This document shows, one piece after another, positions 17,657 to 27,950 of a stretch of 64,000 nucleotides of DNA. The DNA is from Candidatus Poribacteria bacterium (GTDB lineage: Bacteria > Poribacteria > WGA-4E > WGA-3G). Both the position numbers and the translations under genes were made by a program. Position 1 is the first letter of the stretch. Every line of letters begins with the position of its first letter. Below the pieces are notes generated by a model that searched no databases, had not been told where the DNA came from, and saw only the letters and a program-made list of their open reading frames with translations. Location of the stretch: the NCBI GenBank assembly GCA_003635315.1, contig PYJD01000024.1, positions 1 to 64,000 on the forward strand. The letters are read 5' to 3'.

Positions 17657-18644
17657 ATCACCGTTATTTCTAATACTTCTCATCATACTTATTTTGGGGA
17701 TTTTGTATATAGCATTTTCAAAAAAATCCAAACCCAATGCAATTCGGTTTGGTGGTCTAAACAGTTTTTACACACTTCCAAAGACCTTTATTTCCAAAAC
17801 ACTACCTATTCTTAGTTTAACTAAGATATCTATAATCATCTTACTCATTCTTACACTTGCAAGTCCTCATCTTCTTCAAAGTCAAGTGCGACGTTTTCCT
17901 GAAGGTATAGATATTTACTTAACATTAGATGTATCAGATAGTATGCGTGCAGAAGATGTAATGGATTCAAACAGACTTGAAACAGCAAAGTCAGTAATTC
18001 GAGAATTTCTTAACAACAGAGATGCTGATCGTATAGGTTTAGTCGTTTTTTCTGGTGAAAGTTTCACCCTCTGTCCACTCACACTTGATTATAAGGTAGT
18101 AAAAGAATTACTCAATGACATTGAGGTAGAAATGGGAGATCGTTTACAAGCCGGAACAGCAATCGGAGATGCAATTGGAACATGCACAAATCGTTTACAA
18201 ATGGCTGATTCAAAGAGCAGGATTGTGATTCTATTAACTGATGGAGAGAATAATGCTGGTTCCGTAGATCCAATCACTGCTGCTTCAGTTGCACTATCAT
18301 ACGGTATTAGGATATACACAATCGGTTTTGGTAGAGAGGACGGTTCATTAATTCCTGTTGAAGATACTACATTTGGCAAAAGATATGAAGAAACACGTAC
18401 CTTTCTTGATGAAGACACATTAATGGATATTTCTAATATTACTGGTGCCCGTTATTTTCGTGCAACTGATATGGGATCATTACGACAAGTTTATTCAGAA
18501 ATTGACCAACTCGAAAAAACTAAATTTAAGGCTATTGAATACACCAACCAGAAGGAACTGGTACCTTTTTTTCTCTTACCAGCAACAATTCTGTTTGGGT
18601 TAGAGATACTTTTAAGTAATACGGTATTAAGAAAAATACCATAA
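17646..18644 (+). CDS. VWA-domain membrane protein, BatA-like
   Basis: 332 residues. Two N-terminal membrane helices (residues 6-24 and 60-74) flank a short loop. A von Willebrand A domain follows, with the metal-binding MIDAS motif DVSDS at 95-99 and LLTDGENNAGSVD near 196, and there is one C-terminal helix. This is the layout of BatA/BatB proteins of the aerotolerance (MoxR-associated) operon. Here no MoxR ATPase or DUF58 gene is adjacent; the partner is the overlapping bactofilin-like gene. It probably presents a protein-binding VWA domain in the periplasm. Confidence 0.85.
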   Translation: MQFESPLFLILLIILILGILYIAFSKKSKPNAIRFGGLNSFYTLPKTFISKTLPILSLTKISIIILLILTLASPHLLQSQVRRFPEGIDIYLTLDVSDSMRAEDVMDSNRLETAKSVIREFLNNRDADRIGLVVFSGESFTLCPLTLDYKVVKELLNDIEVEMGDRLQAGTAIGDAIGTCTNRLQMADSKSRIVILLTDGENNAGSVDPITAASVALSYGIRIYTIGFGREDGSLIPVEDTTFGKRYEETRTFLDEDTLMDISNITGARYFRATDMGSLRQVYSEIDQLEKTKFKAIEYTNQKELVPFFLLPATILFGLEILLSNTVLRKIP

Positions 18645-18674
18645 TCATACTAAAATTTATTGGTAGGAGAAAAT

Positions 18675-19436
18675 ATGAAAAATGTAATTGCATGTAATTT
18701 AGGTAGTTATCGCCAATTTGGGGAAAATGCTTACACTCACTTAGCTGAAATTGGGTTAACCAATGTCGAAATCCGTGTACCTGCAGCAAATGAGATTGCG
18801 AAAGTTCAATCTGATTTGAGGGAGCATGGTTTGACTGCAACAAGTCTGCTTGGAGGTTGTGATGTAAAGTCTGATTCAGTTGTTGAGGATTTCCAGTCTA
18901 CACTAAATGCAGCTGCGGAAATGGGTGTTAAGATTATTTTCGTGAGTGTACATACAGGCGAAACAGATCGTAATGTTGTATATGACCGACTTCGTGCAAT
19001 CGGGGAGAATGCAGCACCATTAGATGTGAAGGTTTGTCTCGAAACACACCCCGATATGGCTCATAATGGAGATATTGCCTTGGAAACAATGAATGGAGTG
19101 GATCATCCAAATATATGTATCAACTTTGATACTGGCAATGTCTATTACTATAATCACGATGTTGATGCAGTAACAGAAGTTAATAAGATTATCAACCATG
19201 TTGGAGCAGTTCATCTGAAGGATACCAATGGTGGATACAGGACATGGCATTTTCCTACACTTGGTGAAGGTGTAGTCGACTATAAAGGTGTATTTGATAC
19301 ATTGAATGAAGCTGGTTTCTATGGTCCATTTACTATGGAACTGGAAGGGATTGAGGGTGAAAACCTTGATGAAACTGGTGTTAAGGCTCGTGTAGCAGAT
19401 TCACTACAACACCTAAAAGACATTGGAGTAATCTGA
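18675..19436 (+). CDS. Sugar phosphate isomerase/epimerase (xylose isomerase-like TIM barrel)
   Basis: 253 residues from the ATG at 18675, which has a taggaga site 4 bases ahead. Metal-site strands of the AP-endonuclease-2/xylose isomerase superfamily are visible: VCLETHPDMAHN, ICINFDTGNVYYY and VGAVHLKDTNGG with the family's Asp/His/Glu ligands, and FTMELEGIEGE near the end. It probably isomerises or epimerises a ketose or inositol derivative. The stop overlaps the next start (TGATG), indicating translational coupling with the cupin gene. It is the first of four co-directional carbohydrate genes and begins 30 bases after the VWA gene. Confidence 0.85.
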   Translation: MKNVIACNLGSYRQFGENAYTHLAEIGLTNVEIRVPAANEIAKVQSDLREHGLTATSLLGGCDVKSDSVVEDFQSTLNAAAEMGVKIIFVSVHTGETDRNVVYDRLRAIGENAAPLDVKVCLETHPDMAHNGDIALETMNGVDHPNICINFDTGNVYYYNHDVDAVTEVNKIINHVGAVHLKDTNGGYRTWHFPTLGEGVVDYKGVFDTLNEAGFYGPFTMELEGIEGENLDETGVKARVADSLQHLKDIGVI

Positions 19437-19795
19437 TGGATACAAATTTATGTGTAATTCATCTTGATGCTGGTGAACGAATTGGTGAATCAATCGGAGA
19501 AATATTAGATACTCCGGATATGACTACAATTGGTCCATTTACTGTATCAAAAGACAATCCAACGGAACTACATTACCACGATTTTGATGAGTATTGGTAT
19601 TTCACCGAAGGAACGACTACTGTAACGCTCCGAACACCAGATGGAAAATCTACATCATATAAAATAGGTCCTGGAGATTTAGTTGTTACCCCTAAGGGTG
19701 TAGAACATGGACATATTCCAGATGATGTCGTCAAAGGGGTTCAGTGGGTGAGTGTCATCCAACCAACTGCAAGAACTGGGCATTTACATCGATAA
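19436..19795 (+). CDS. Cupin-domain protein
   Basis: 119 residues forming one small beta-barrel cupin. Motif 1 is LHYHDFDEYWYFTEG (two His plus acid metal ligands) and motif 2 is GPGDLVVTPKGVEHGH. It starts inside the stop codon of the isomerase gene. Such single cupins can be sugar isomerases or metal-dependent dioxygenases. The setting in a carbohydrate operon favours a sugar substrate. Confidence 0.85.
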   Translation: MDTNLCVIHLDAGERIGESIGEILDTPDMTTIGPFTVSKDNPTELHYHDFDEYWYFTEGTTTVTLRTPDGKSTSYKIGPGDLVVTPKGVEHGHIPDDVVKGVQWVSVIQPTARTGHLHR

Positions 19796-19803
19796 GGTCA
19801 AAT

Positions 19804-20691
19804 ATGGCAATCCCCAAGATTGAATTACAGAAAAGACGGTTAGGTCGTACTGAATTAGAGGTAACCTGTCTTGCATTGGGTGGTGCGCGTATTGGTGGAG
19901 GTGATGTAACTGATGATGAAGCCATTGAAACCGTACATCGTGCCATTACTTTAGGCATGAATTACTTAGACACATCACCGCTCTATGGTGAAAGTGAAAG
20001 AAGAGTTGGACTTGCTTTACTCGATGGTTGGCGTGATAAGATATTTCTTGCCACTAAGACAGGGACACACCCAAAATGGCGTGGAGATTATAGTGCATCT
20101 GGAACAAGACGAAGTGTAGAAAATAGTCTGGATCTCTTAAAGACTGACTACCTTGATGTCTGCTTGGTACATGACCCAGCAAGTATGGAGCCAGTAATTC
20201 AAAAGGGTGGTGCTTTGGACGAACTACAACGGATGCGGGAAGAAGGTATAATTGGATATATTGGTCTCGGTGTTAGAGAGCATGAATTTCATAAAATAGC
20301 TATTGAAACTGGAATTGTAGATGTAATTCTTACCTATCTCGATTATACACTCATCAGTCAATCTGCCAATGATTGGTTGTTGTCTTTTGCATCTGATCAT
20401 GATATTGGTATTGTAAACGGGAGTCCAATTGCTGCTGGTCGTCTATCTGGTATTGAACCTGAAATTAGTTCAGGATCACCTGAAGATTTAAGAGCACACC
20501 TGTTATGGAAATGGTCAATAGAGAATAAAATAAGCCTTCTGAACCTTGCGATCCAATTTTGTTTTCGTCAACCACTAATTACAACAAACTTAACAGGATC
20601 AAGAAATGTGATTGAGATTGAACAGAATTTTAATGCTGCGACAACACCAGTTCCTGATGATGTGTGGGAACAATTAGATATGCTTCTGTAG
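19804..20691 (+). CDS. Aldo/keto reductase
   Basis: 295 residues from the ATG at 19804, 8 bases after the cupin stop and preceded by ataagg. The catalytic tetrad is complete: Asp and Tyr in LDTSPLYGESE, Lys in LATKTG, His in CLVHDP. It is NAD(P)H-dependent, with the C-terminal cofactor segment ITTNLTGSRNVIEIEQN. This class includes L-fucose and D-arabinose dehydrogenases; LGRTELEVTCLALGGARIGG at the N-terminus is typical of that subgroup. Together with the neighbouring isomerase, cupin and SDR it suggests a pathway for an uncommon sugar. Confidence 0.88.
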   Translation: MAIPKIELQKRRLGRTELEVTCLALGGARIGGGDVTDDEAIETVHRAITLGMNYLDTSPLYGESERRVGLALLDGWRDKIFLATKTGTHPKWRGDYSASGTRRSVENSLDLLKTDYLDVCLVHDPASMEPVIQKGGALDELQRMREEGIIGYIGLGVREHEFHKIAIETGIVDVILTYLDYTLISQSANDWLLSFASDHDIGIVNGSPIAAGRLSGIEPEISSGSPEDLRAHLLWKWSIENKISLLNLAIQFCFRQPLITTNLTGSRNVIEIEQNFNAATTPVPDDVWEQLDMLL

Positions 20692-20702
20692 GAGTACGAA
20701 AT

Positions 20703-21452
20703 ATGAAACTCGAAGGTAAGGTTGCATTAGTAACAGGTGCAAGTCGTGGAATTGGAAGAGAAACCGCATTACAACTTGCAGCTGAAGGTGCAACTGTTGC
20801 AGTTCACTTTTCCAAATCGAGTGCCAAAGCAGAAGCTGTCTGTCAACAAATCCATGACTTAGGTCAAAAAGCAGTTCTTGTAAAAGCTGATATTGCTGAT
20901 AGAAATGCCGTCAATAGAATGGTGAAGATCCTCTCGAATGAAATCGGTCCAATTGACTTATTAGTCAACAATGCTGGCGATGTCGGTGATGTCTCTTTTA
21001 ACGAACTCACTCCAGAACATTGGGATCGAATTATTGCCATAAACCTTACCGGTCCCTTCAATGTCTTGTGGGCTGTGAAGGAAGATATGATAAAACAGAA
21101 TTTTGGACGAATCGTCAATGTTTCGTCTATTGCAGCTTTAGCAGTACGACCTGATCAATTACCCTATGCAGCAGCAAAAGCAGGGATTATATCTCTCACA
21201 AAATCTTGTTGTGGACCACTTGCCAAACATAATATACGCATCAACTCTGTTGCCCCTGGTGCAATTGCTACGGATATGTTAAGCGAAGTTTCAGATGAGA
21301 TGGTGGAACAACTCAGGTCAACCACACCACTTGGTAGACTTGGTGAACCCGATGAAATGGCAAAAGTGATTACTTTTCTACTGAGTGAAGATTCAAGCTA
21401 TATGACCGGTTCCACAGTAATCGCCAGCGGTGGAAGAATCCTCATACCATAA
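20703..21452 (+). CDS. Short-chain dehydrogenase/reductase (FabG-like)
   Basis: 249 residues from the ATG at 20703, with a taggag site 7 bases upstream that overlaps the previous stop. Classical SDR motifs are all present: TGASRGIGRE for cofactor binding, NNAGDVGD, the catalytic Ser in VNVSSIAAL, and YAAAKAG with the Tyr and Lys. The C-terminus (MTGSTVIASGG) resembles FabG-type oxidoreductases. It is last in the carbohydrate operon, so a sugar or polyol is a likelier substrate than acyl-ACP. The 150-base gap to the convergent minus-strand gene shows no clear terminator. Confidence 0.88.
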   Translation: MKLEGKVALVTGASRGIGRETALQLAAEGATVAVHFSKSSAKAEAVCQQIHDLGQKAVLVKADIADRNAVNRMVKILSNEIGPIDLLVNNAGDVGDVSFNELTPEHWDRIIAINLTGPFNVLWAVKEDMIKQNFGRIVNVSSIAALAVRPDQLPYAAAKAGIISLTKSCCGPLAKHNIRINSVAPGAIATDMLSEVSDEMVEQLRSTTPLGRLGEPDEMAKVITFLLSEDSSYMTGSTVIASGGRILIP

Positions 21453-21606
21453 ATCAAAACCTACTGATTATTTCTATTTTTAACAACACGCTATTTTTGC
21501 ATATAAGAAAAAATCTTCATATTGCCTCTATAGTTGGACCATTATACAAACACGTTAATTAGGAAATGTATGTGAACATAATTGTAAAACACCAATGATT
21601 AGAAGA

Positions 21607-22872
21607 TTATAGTGTTAATTTGATTAAAGTATCACCAATTTCTAAATCAAATGCGACAAAAGTACGTTGTTCCTCAATTAGATAAGTATCTCTTTGAAAA
21701 TCCCTTCTGGATTGTACTTTGCGTAAACACCCACCATTTACTTTAACATGCTGTATTGGCGAATTAATCATGAATGTATAGTTTTGGGTTGGAAATTGTG
21801 TTGAAATTAATATCTCTAATTGTTCACTGTTAACCGTTATCTCAGATAATTCCCGCGCCATCCAATAATGTGCTATTTCTGAGGTCTTCATCCAGATGGT
21901 CTTAGTTCCATCAGGATCATAATCGTCAAGTCGTGCTTTTACAGTTTTCAATACATCAAACCCACTCTTCATTCCATTAAAATAGAAACCCGGCCAATGT
22001 CCTACCATTACACACGGAAGCTCTTTCTCAAGAATAGTTGGTAAACGGCCACCTGACAGATCTTCAGTAATAAATAGATCCGCATCCCCAAGATCATATC
22101 CAGTCCAACCACCAAACCAATCCCCAGCACATGCAACTATACTTGCAATTGCATTACCTTCGTCTTTATCAATATGCCAGATAGGAACATTAGGAAGTTC
22201 ATCATGTTTTAACCAGAGAAAGTAAAATGGATAAGGATTGTTATTTACTTGCAGTGATGCAGTTAATACCCCTTTTGCATAAGCTGCTTCTTGTCTCTTA
22301 CCAAATGCTCCAGGACTGGTAACACCTTCACATGGAATACCAACATTGTTAAGCATTTCCATTGCAGTAATTATGTAATCAGTGAGTCGATTATCAACCG
22401 GCGGGTTAACCCATTCAACCTGTTCCCATTCTTCTGTAAGGGTAAATGTCTTTAAGTCAACGACTGCGGTATGTGTGAGTAATTCTGGAGTTAGATCAAA
22501 ATTTGGCCAGATTATTTCCCGATATATTCGCAGCCAAGACTGGTATTCATGTTTTGGAAAGTCTGGAAATCCTTCGTCTATGCGACCTACTCCAGCCGGA
22601 AATGGAATTATACTAAATTTACCTTTCACTCCATTTTCCCAGCACCATTCTGCCCATTCCCAAGCAAAATCTGCAGGTATAGTCGGAGGCATATCATTTA
22701 GTTTCGAAGAATTCCCCTCCCACTGTTCTGGTTGAACACCTGGTTGATGTCGTGATTTCCATTCATGTCTTTGTTGGATCCAATAATATGTAAGGTTAAT
22801 CACTGGACAGGAATCATCAACAATGAGGGATAGCGGAGTTCTGAGGAGTGGGTTACATACTGATATATCCAT
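21607..22872 (-). CDS. Polysaccharide deacetylase-like protein (tentative)
   Basis: 421 residues, no signal peptide. The N-terminus TPLSLIVDDSCPVINLTYYW resembles the first strand of NodB-like TIM barrels, where the DD pair contributes to the metal site. Further on, WCWENGVKGKFSIIPFPAG fits the following helix and strand. A DLFITEDLSGG segment and a C-terminal beta-rich part follow. Members of this type occur beside sugar-metabolism genes in sponge and planctomycete-related bacteria. The match is weak, and the activity is uncertain. It ends the minus-strand group that starts at 25590. Confidence 0.5.
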   Translation of the reverse strand: MDISVCNPLLRTPLSLIVDDSCPVINLTYYWIQQRHEWKSRHQPGVQPEQWEGNSSKLNDMPPTIPADFAWEWAEWCWENGVKGKFSIIPFPAGVGRIDEGFPDFPKHEYQSWLRIYREIIWPNFDLTPELLTHTAVVDLKTFTLTEEWEQVEWVNPPVDNRLTDYIITAMEMLNNVGIPCEGVTSPGAFGKRQEAAYAKGVLTASLQVNNNPYPFYFLWLKHDELPNVPIWHIDKDEGNAIASIVACAGDWFGGWTGYDLGDADLFITEDLSGGRLPTILEKELPCVMVGHWPGFYFNGMKSGFDVLKTVKARLDDYDPDGTKTIWMKTSEIAHYWMARELSEITVNSEQLEILISTQFPTQNYTFMINSPIQHVKVNGGCLRKVQSRRDFQRDTYLIEEQRTFVAFDLEIGDTLIKLTL

Positions 22873-22886
22873 ATCAGTAGTATTTG

Positions 22887-23651
22887 TTAGTTATCATTAT
22901 ATTGTTCAACAAAATCTCTAATTAATGGCACATCATCTACCCACAATCCATGAATTCCATGTTTCAATGACCATGCAACATCTTTAAATTCTCTTATGAA
23001 ACCGGCTTCAACAATTATACCATTTTCTTTTAATCTCTTTACTTTACGTTGAATGGATCTGAAAAAAGTATTATAGATATTAAAATGATTAATATTACTC
23101 CATCCTAATATAATTCTGTCTGCATCTATATCTTGTGCAGCCCTAAGAAAGTTGGCGAAAGGATTAATTACAATTGTACTTGTGCAGAGTTGTGGTTCAA
23201 GTTTTTTAGCATCTACCAAGAGATGTTTCTGGTGATAAAAGGTGAGAATACTGACAAGGTGAGTGACTTCAAAGTGATGAATACGGTCTAAGATGATTGG
23301 AAGAATTTCTGGTATATCTGTTTTCGGTTCAAGAAATCCTGGAAACTGATTTTCTCGAATAAACCTAAGTGCATCATCAAGATGCGCAACAGGTTCCTCA
23401 GATTCCAACATTGTTATCTCTTGAATATCTTCCCATGTTAGTTCACTCAATGGCGTTGTATTGCCAGTTGCAATACGAATATCGTCATCATTAAAGTCAA
23501 CATGAATCAAGACAGGTTGTTTATCTTGGGTAAGACATACATCAAACTCAAACCCATCAGCACCATCAGATAATGCTTGATGAAAGGATGTAAGTGTATT
23601 TTCTGGTGCCCGACCCATTCCACCACGGTGAGCATATAATCTAATATCCAT
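22887..23651 (-). CDS. Glycerophosphodiester phosphodiesterase family protein
   Basis: 254 residues. It has the GDPD signature: YAHRGGMGRAPENT at residues 6-19 with the catalytic His8 and Arg9, GFEFDVCLT with metal-binding Glu and Asp, and LIHVDFND in place of the usual HD(x)LDR with the second His. A late strand EAGFIREF and GLWVDDVPL complete the TIM barrel. It hydrolyses glycerophosphodiesters to glycerol-3-phosphate and an alcohol. No signal peptide, so cytoplasmic. It lies 14 bases upstream of the deacetylase-like gene. Confidence 0.88.
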   Translation of the reverse strand: MDIRLYAHRGGMGRAPENTLTSFHQALSDGADGFEFDVCLTQDKQPVLIHVDFNDDDIRIATGNTTPLSELTWEDIQEITMLESEEPVAHLDDALRFIRENQFPGFLEPKTDIPEILPIILDRIHHFEVTHLVSILTFYHQKHLLVDAKKLEPQLCTSTIVINPFANFLRAAQDIDADRIILGWSNINHFNIYNTFFRSIQRKVKRLKENGIIVEAGFIREFKDVAWSLKHGIHGLWVDDVPLIRDFVEQYNDN

Positions 23652-23682
23652 AAAGTCTTAATTTAGAATCATACAAGATATG

Positions 23683-24411
23683 TTAATCACTCTTCTTATG
23701 CCACCGTATGTCAAAGTTATCCTGTGGATTGAAACCTAAGATACGTTTCGTCTTAGCATTGGAAAATTGCTGATGGGGTAGGTCGGCGAATATATTAAAA
23801 ATTTCACATTTTGAAGGTAGCTTTTTTAAATCAATCTCTAATCCTAATCGAAACGCTTCCGCAGCATCACGCCAACTTACAGTAAATGGGTTTACATCAC
23901 TACCCTCAGTCAGATTATCATGTTCTTGAAAACTGAGAAATAGGTAACATAAGACATGAATGTCATATTGCTCAGTGAAGACTTTGCAAATTTCCTGTCC
24001 GAGCCCTTTCGTTAATGGATATAAACCAGTACTTGTATGTGGTGGCACATCAGGCTTTATATCATAATCATAAGTTGTATAATCATCACCTTGGATGGTA
24101 AAGTGGGGACCAGTGTTGATCAAACGATCCATGCCTTGTTGAACTGCAGCACGCATGGCATTGTAAGATCCGCGTGTACTCACATCAAATGCCAATTGTC
24201 TATCTTGGCGTAATACTGAACAGTTGATAATAGTATCCATCCCTTCTGCTGCACGCAAAACCTGATCTAAATTACTAACATCAATATGCATGGATTCATG
24301 CTTAGTATCAATATCATTGATGTCAGTTACACGGAGAGTATAATAAGGTTCTAAGGCTTTTACAACATGGGGTCCAAGATAACCATTGCCACCTAAAATG
24401 AGTACTTTCAT
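23683..24411 (-). CDS. NAD-dependent epimerase/dehydratase
   Basis: 242 residues. An extended SDR fold with an intact glycine motif, VLILGGNGYLGPHVVK (GxxGxxG), and the active-site pair in GLYPLTKGLG (YxxxK). The short C-terminal domain makes it smaller than the usual 310-340 residue sugar epimerase, close to the short 'NAD(P)-dependent oxidoreductase' subgroup seen beside Gfo/Idh genes. A paralog follows upstream on the same strand (24445-25149). Substrate unknown, probably a nucleotide sugar or free sugar acid. Confidence 0.85.
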   Translation of the reverse strand: MKVLILGGNGYLGPHVVKALEPYYTLRVTDINDIDTKHESMHIDVSNLDQVLRAAEGMDTIINCSVLRQDRQLAFDVSTRGSYNAMRAAVQQGMDRLINTGPHFTIQGDDYTTYDYDIKPDVPPHTSTGLYPLTKGLGQEICKVFTEQYDIHVLCYLFLSFQEHDNLTEGSDVNPFTVSWRDAAEAFRLGLEIDLKKLPSKCEIFNIFADLPHQQFSNAKTKRILGFNPQDNFDIRWHKKSD

Positions 24412-24444
24412 TATGTTCTTGCTCCCTTCATGAATTAGATCGGA

Positions 24445-25149
24445 TTATACAGTTGGAACAAATCTTGGTTGAAAATTAAGGTGACCTTTTGCATTACCAA
24501 TATCAAAACGTGAACCCGGAAATTCCGATTGTATATGAAATATACCCCATCTGGATGGAGCTTCAATTGCACCTTGGAAAGCAGCAACCGCATCATTAAC
24601 TTCTAACCACATTGAGTCAATTTCACCTGTCTTAGAATCTTCAGCAGATGTTAAGTTTCCAAGTCTAAGGATAGATACGTTAATCTTTCCTTCCCGTGAG
24701 AATTCTCTACATGTAAATTCACCAAGATGTTTGGATAATACAAAACTATCTGTAGTTGGTCGTGGTCTCCAATTCTCTTTAACTGTCCAATTCTCATCAT
24801 GATTCTCAAATAATCTGAGTGTGCTTGTATAAATGAAGTGTTTCACACCTTCTTCAGATGCAGCCATTAGTAAGTTATAGGTACACCGTGTCTGATAATC
24901 CAAATGAAGGTTATCAGATTGGTTAGCATTTTCCAAAATAGTTGGTGGAATTTCAGCAATATGAACTATAGTATCCATACCGTTTACCAATTCATTCGTT
25001 GAATCATCATGTCCTAAATCACTCTTAATAAAGTCTAAATTGGTATCTACAGATAGGAGTTCTGTAAGACGAAGCGTATGTGAATCCGATAATGCTAACA
25101 CTAACCTTTTTGATAATTCTGATGCAGCTGAGGTAATTAATACATTCAT
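24445..25149 (-). CDS. Epimerase/dehydratase paralog with altered active site
   Basis: 234 residues, clearly related to the gene at 23683 (shared TIINC/TIVHIAE and GVKHFIYTSTLR-type segments, and similar length). Two key sites differ. The nucleotide loop reads VLITSAASELSKRL, lacking the GxxGxxG glycines. The active-site motif reads DSFVLSKHLGE, with Phe in place of the catalytic Tyr. It is probably not a standard dehydrogenase; a binding or regulatory partner of the neighbouring enzyme is possible. Confidence 0.75.
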   Translation of the reverse strand: MNVLITSAASELSKRLVLALSDSHTLRLTELLSVDTNLDFIKSDLGHDDSTNELVNGMDTIVHIAEIPPTILENANQSDNLHLDYQTRCTYNLLMAASEEGVKHFIYTSTLRLFENHDENWTVKENWRPRPTTDSFVLSKHLGEFTCREFSREGKINVSILRLGNLTSAEDSKTGEIDSMWLEVNDAVAAFQGAIEAPSRWGIFHIQSEFPGSRFDIGNAKGHLNFQPRFVPTV

Positions 25150-25182
25150 AATGTTTTTAAATAGTTTTAGGTAAGGACTTAT

Positions 25183-25590
25183 CTATAATGCTTGCTGTAT
25201 TTTATCTGCAATTTCCTTAATTTCTTGAATGTCACCTTCACTTGGATTCCAAGGAAGTCTTAGTGGATCTTCTTCCCAACGTGGGATAAGATGCAGATGA
25301 AAATGGAACACGGTTTGAAATGCTGCTGGTTCGTTTGATTGGAACAGATTGAGTCCATCTGGATTTAAGGCATCCTGAATAGCATTTGCAAGTGGAACTG
25401 CAGCTTTCATAATCTTACTGCCTATATCTGCAGGCATATCAAAGATATTTCTATAGTGTTGTTTTGGTATTATAAGTAGATGACCCGGATTTGCAGGTGC
25501 AATGTCCATAAATGCAAATACATGGTCGTCTTCATAAACCTTGGCAGATGGGATCTTCCCTTCTATAATAGCACAAAAGATACATTCCAT
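25183..25590 (-). CDS. HIT family nucleotide hydrolase/transferase
   Basis: 135 residues. The HIT active site is FHFHLHL with the histidine triad at residues 96-100, and the N-terminus has the CIFCAII zinc Cys pair. It starts like bacterial Hinrhodopsin-independent HinT/Ap4A-type proteins: KVYEDDHVFAFMDIAP, then NPGHLLIIPKQH. It hydrolyses adenosine phosphoramidates or dinucleoside polyphosphates. It is the first gene of the minus-strand group reaching 21607, and lies 65 bases downstream of the ATP synthase epsilon gene. Confidence 0.9.
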   Translation of the reverse strand: MECIFCAIIEGKIPSAKVYEDDHVFAFMDIAPANPGHLLIIPKQHYRNIFDMPADIGSKIMKAAVPLANAIQDALNPDGLNLFQSNEPAAFQTVFHFHLHLIPRWEEDPLRLPWNPSEGDIQEIKEIADKIQQAL

Positions 25591-25654
25591 TTACTTGAAT
25601 CCTTAAATTTTAAGCTTATTTTATCAAATATTGGAATGTATATCAATAGGATTC

Positions 25655-26065
25655 TTAGTCTATGGTTGCAACTTTGATGCGGTTTTGGGCGCGGGCGAGA
25701 GCTGCTTCGACGCGGGGACGGTTTAGGTCTGGGTTGTCATCGGTGAGTTGTTCTTTGGCACGTGTGAGAGCTGCTTCGGCGCGAGAAACGTCTATTTCAG
25801 TTGACCATTCGGCTGTTTCTACTAATGCGGTAACACCTATACGCAATACTTCAAACACACCACCTGATGTTGCCATACGTCTTAAAGTGTTCGATGATTC
25901 ATTTATTCGAATTTCACCGACTCCTAATGCGGTAAGAAAAGGGATATGTCCTGCTAAGATCTGAAAGTTACCTTCCACCCCAGGAGCTCCAACACTGGTG
26001 ACATCACCTTCAAAAATTAACTGTTCCGGCGTTCGAATTTCAAGATGAAAACTTCTATTTAGCAT
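25655..26065 (-). CDS. atpC: ATP synthase F1 epsilon subunit
   Basis: 136 residues: N-terminal beta-sandwich (LEIRTPEQLIFEGDVTSV, GNFQILAGHIPFLTAL) and a C-terminal two-helix hairpin (SRAEAALTRAKEQLTD ... RVEAALARAQNR). It couples rotor gamma to the c-ring and can inhibit ATP hydrolysis. It is the last gene of the atp operon, separated from atpD by about 135 bases. That gap contains an AT-rich stretch without an obvious terminator. Confidence 0.93.
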   Translation of the reverse strand: MLNRSFHLEIRTPEQLIFEGDVTSVGAPGVEGNFQILAGHIPFLTALGVGEIRINESSNTLRRMATSGGVFEVLRIGVTALVETAEWSTEIDVSRAEAALTRAKEQLTDDNPDLNRPRVEAALARAQNRIKVATID

Positions 26066-26200
26066 TTTCTACCTTACGCTAAGTATACTGACAGGTTTAT
26101 CATTAGAGATAATATATAATCTCTGAATCAGTTTTGACAGTCTATTAAAACAGAATGCAATCTGAAGGTTGGGTATCGTAAACACTACACAACCTACAAT

Positions 26201-27658
<1,458 letters not shown>

Positions 27659-27698
27659 TCATATTAAGATGAATATATGAGGTGCTATGCGTTTCAAA

Positions 27699-27905
27699 CT
27701 ACGAACCGTTTTTGTCCTTATTTTTAGTGAAATACCATACAAGAAAGGCTATTAAACTGATTGTCAGAATTGCTGTGTTTATCACCGTAAAGATTAAAAT
27801 AATTAGTAGTAAAGTATTGGAAGGTCCACACCCACTAATAGAAATACCCAACCAAACTATACCTAATATAATCAGAAAGTTTTGCTTAAGTGTCTTATAC
27901 TTCAT
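27699..27905 (-). CDS. Small lipoprotein-like membrane protein inside the atp operon
   Basis: 68 residues from the ATG at 27905 (a TTG 6 bases upstream is less likely). It has a basic N-terminus, a hydrophobic segment ending SISGCGPSN with a lipobox-like Cys, and a second hydrophobic helix (LLLIILIFTVINTAILTISL) with a charged tail KNKDKNGS. It lies between atpG and atpD on the same strand and must be co-transcribed with them. I know of no standard ATP synthase subunit with this position or sequence. It could be an assembly factor or a chance insertion. Confidence 0.5.
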   Translation of the reverse strand: MKYKTLKQNFLIILGIVWLGISISGCGPSNTLLLIILIFTVINTAILTISLIAFLVWYFTKNKDKNGS

Positions 27906-27950
27906 AAGCAATATCCCAAATTCATAAATCGGTTTAGACCCACGGTTTGA

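Noticed and set aside
18660..18674. Upstream TTG start for the sugar isomerase
   Set aside because: It would include the taggaga ribosome site in the coding sequence; ATG at 18675 is correctly spaced.
25655..26065. GC-richer stretch at the end of atpC as a sign of gene transfer
   Set aside because: The local composition reflects Ala/Arg codons of the epsilon C-terminal helices, and the gene is in its normal operon place.
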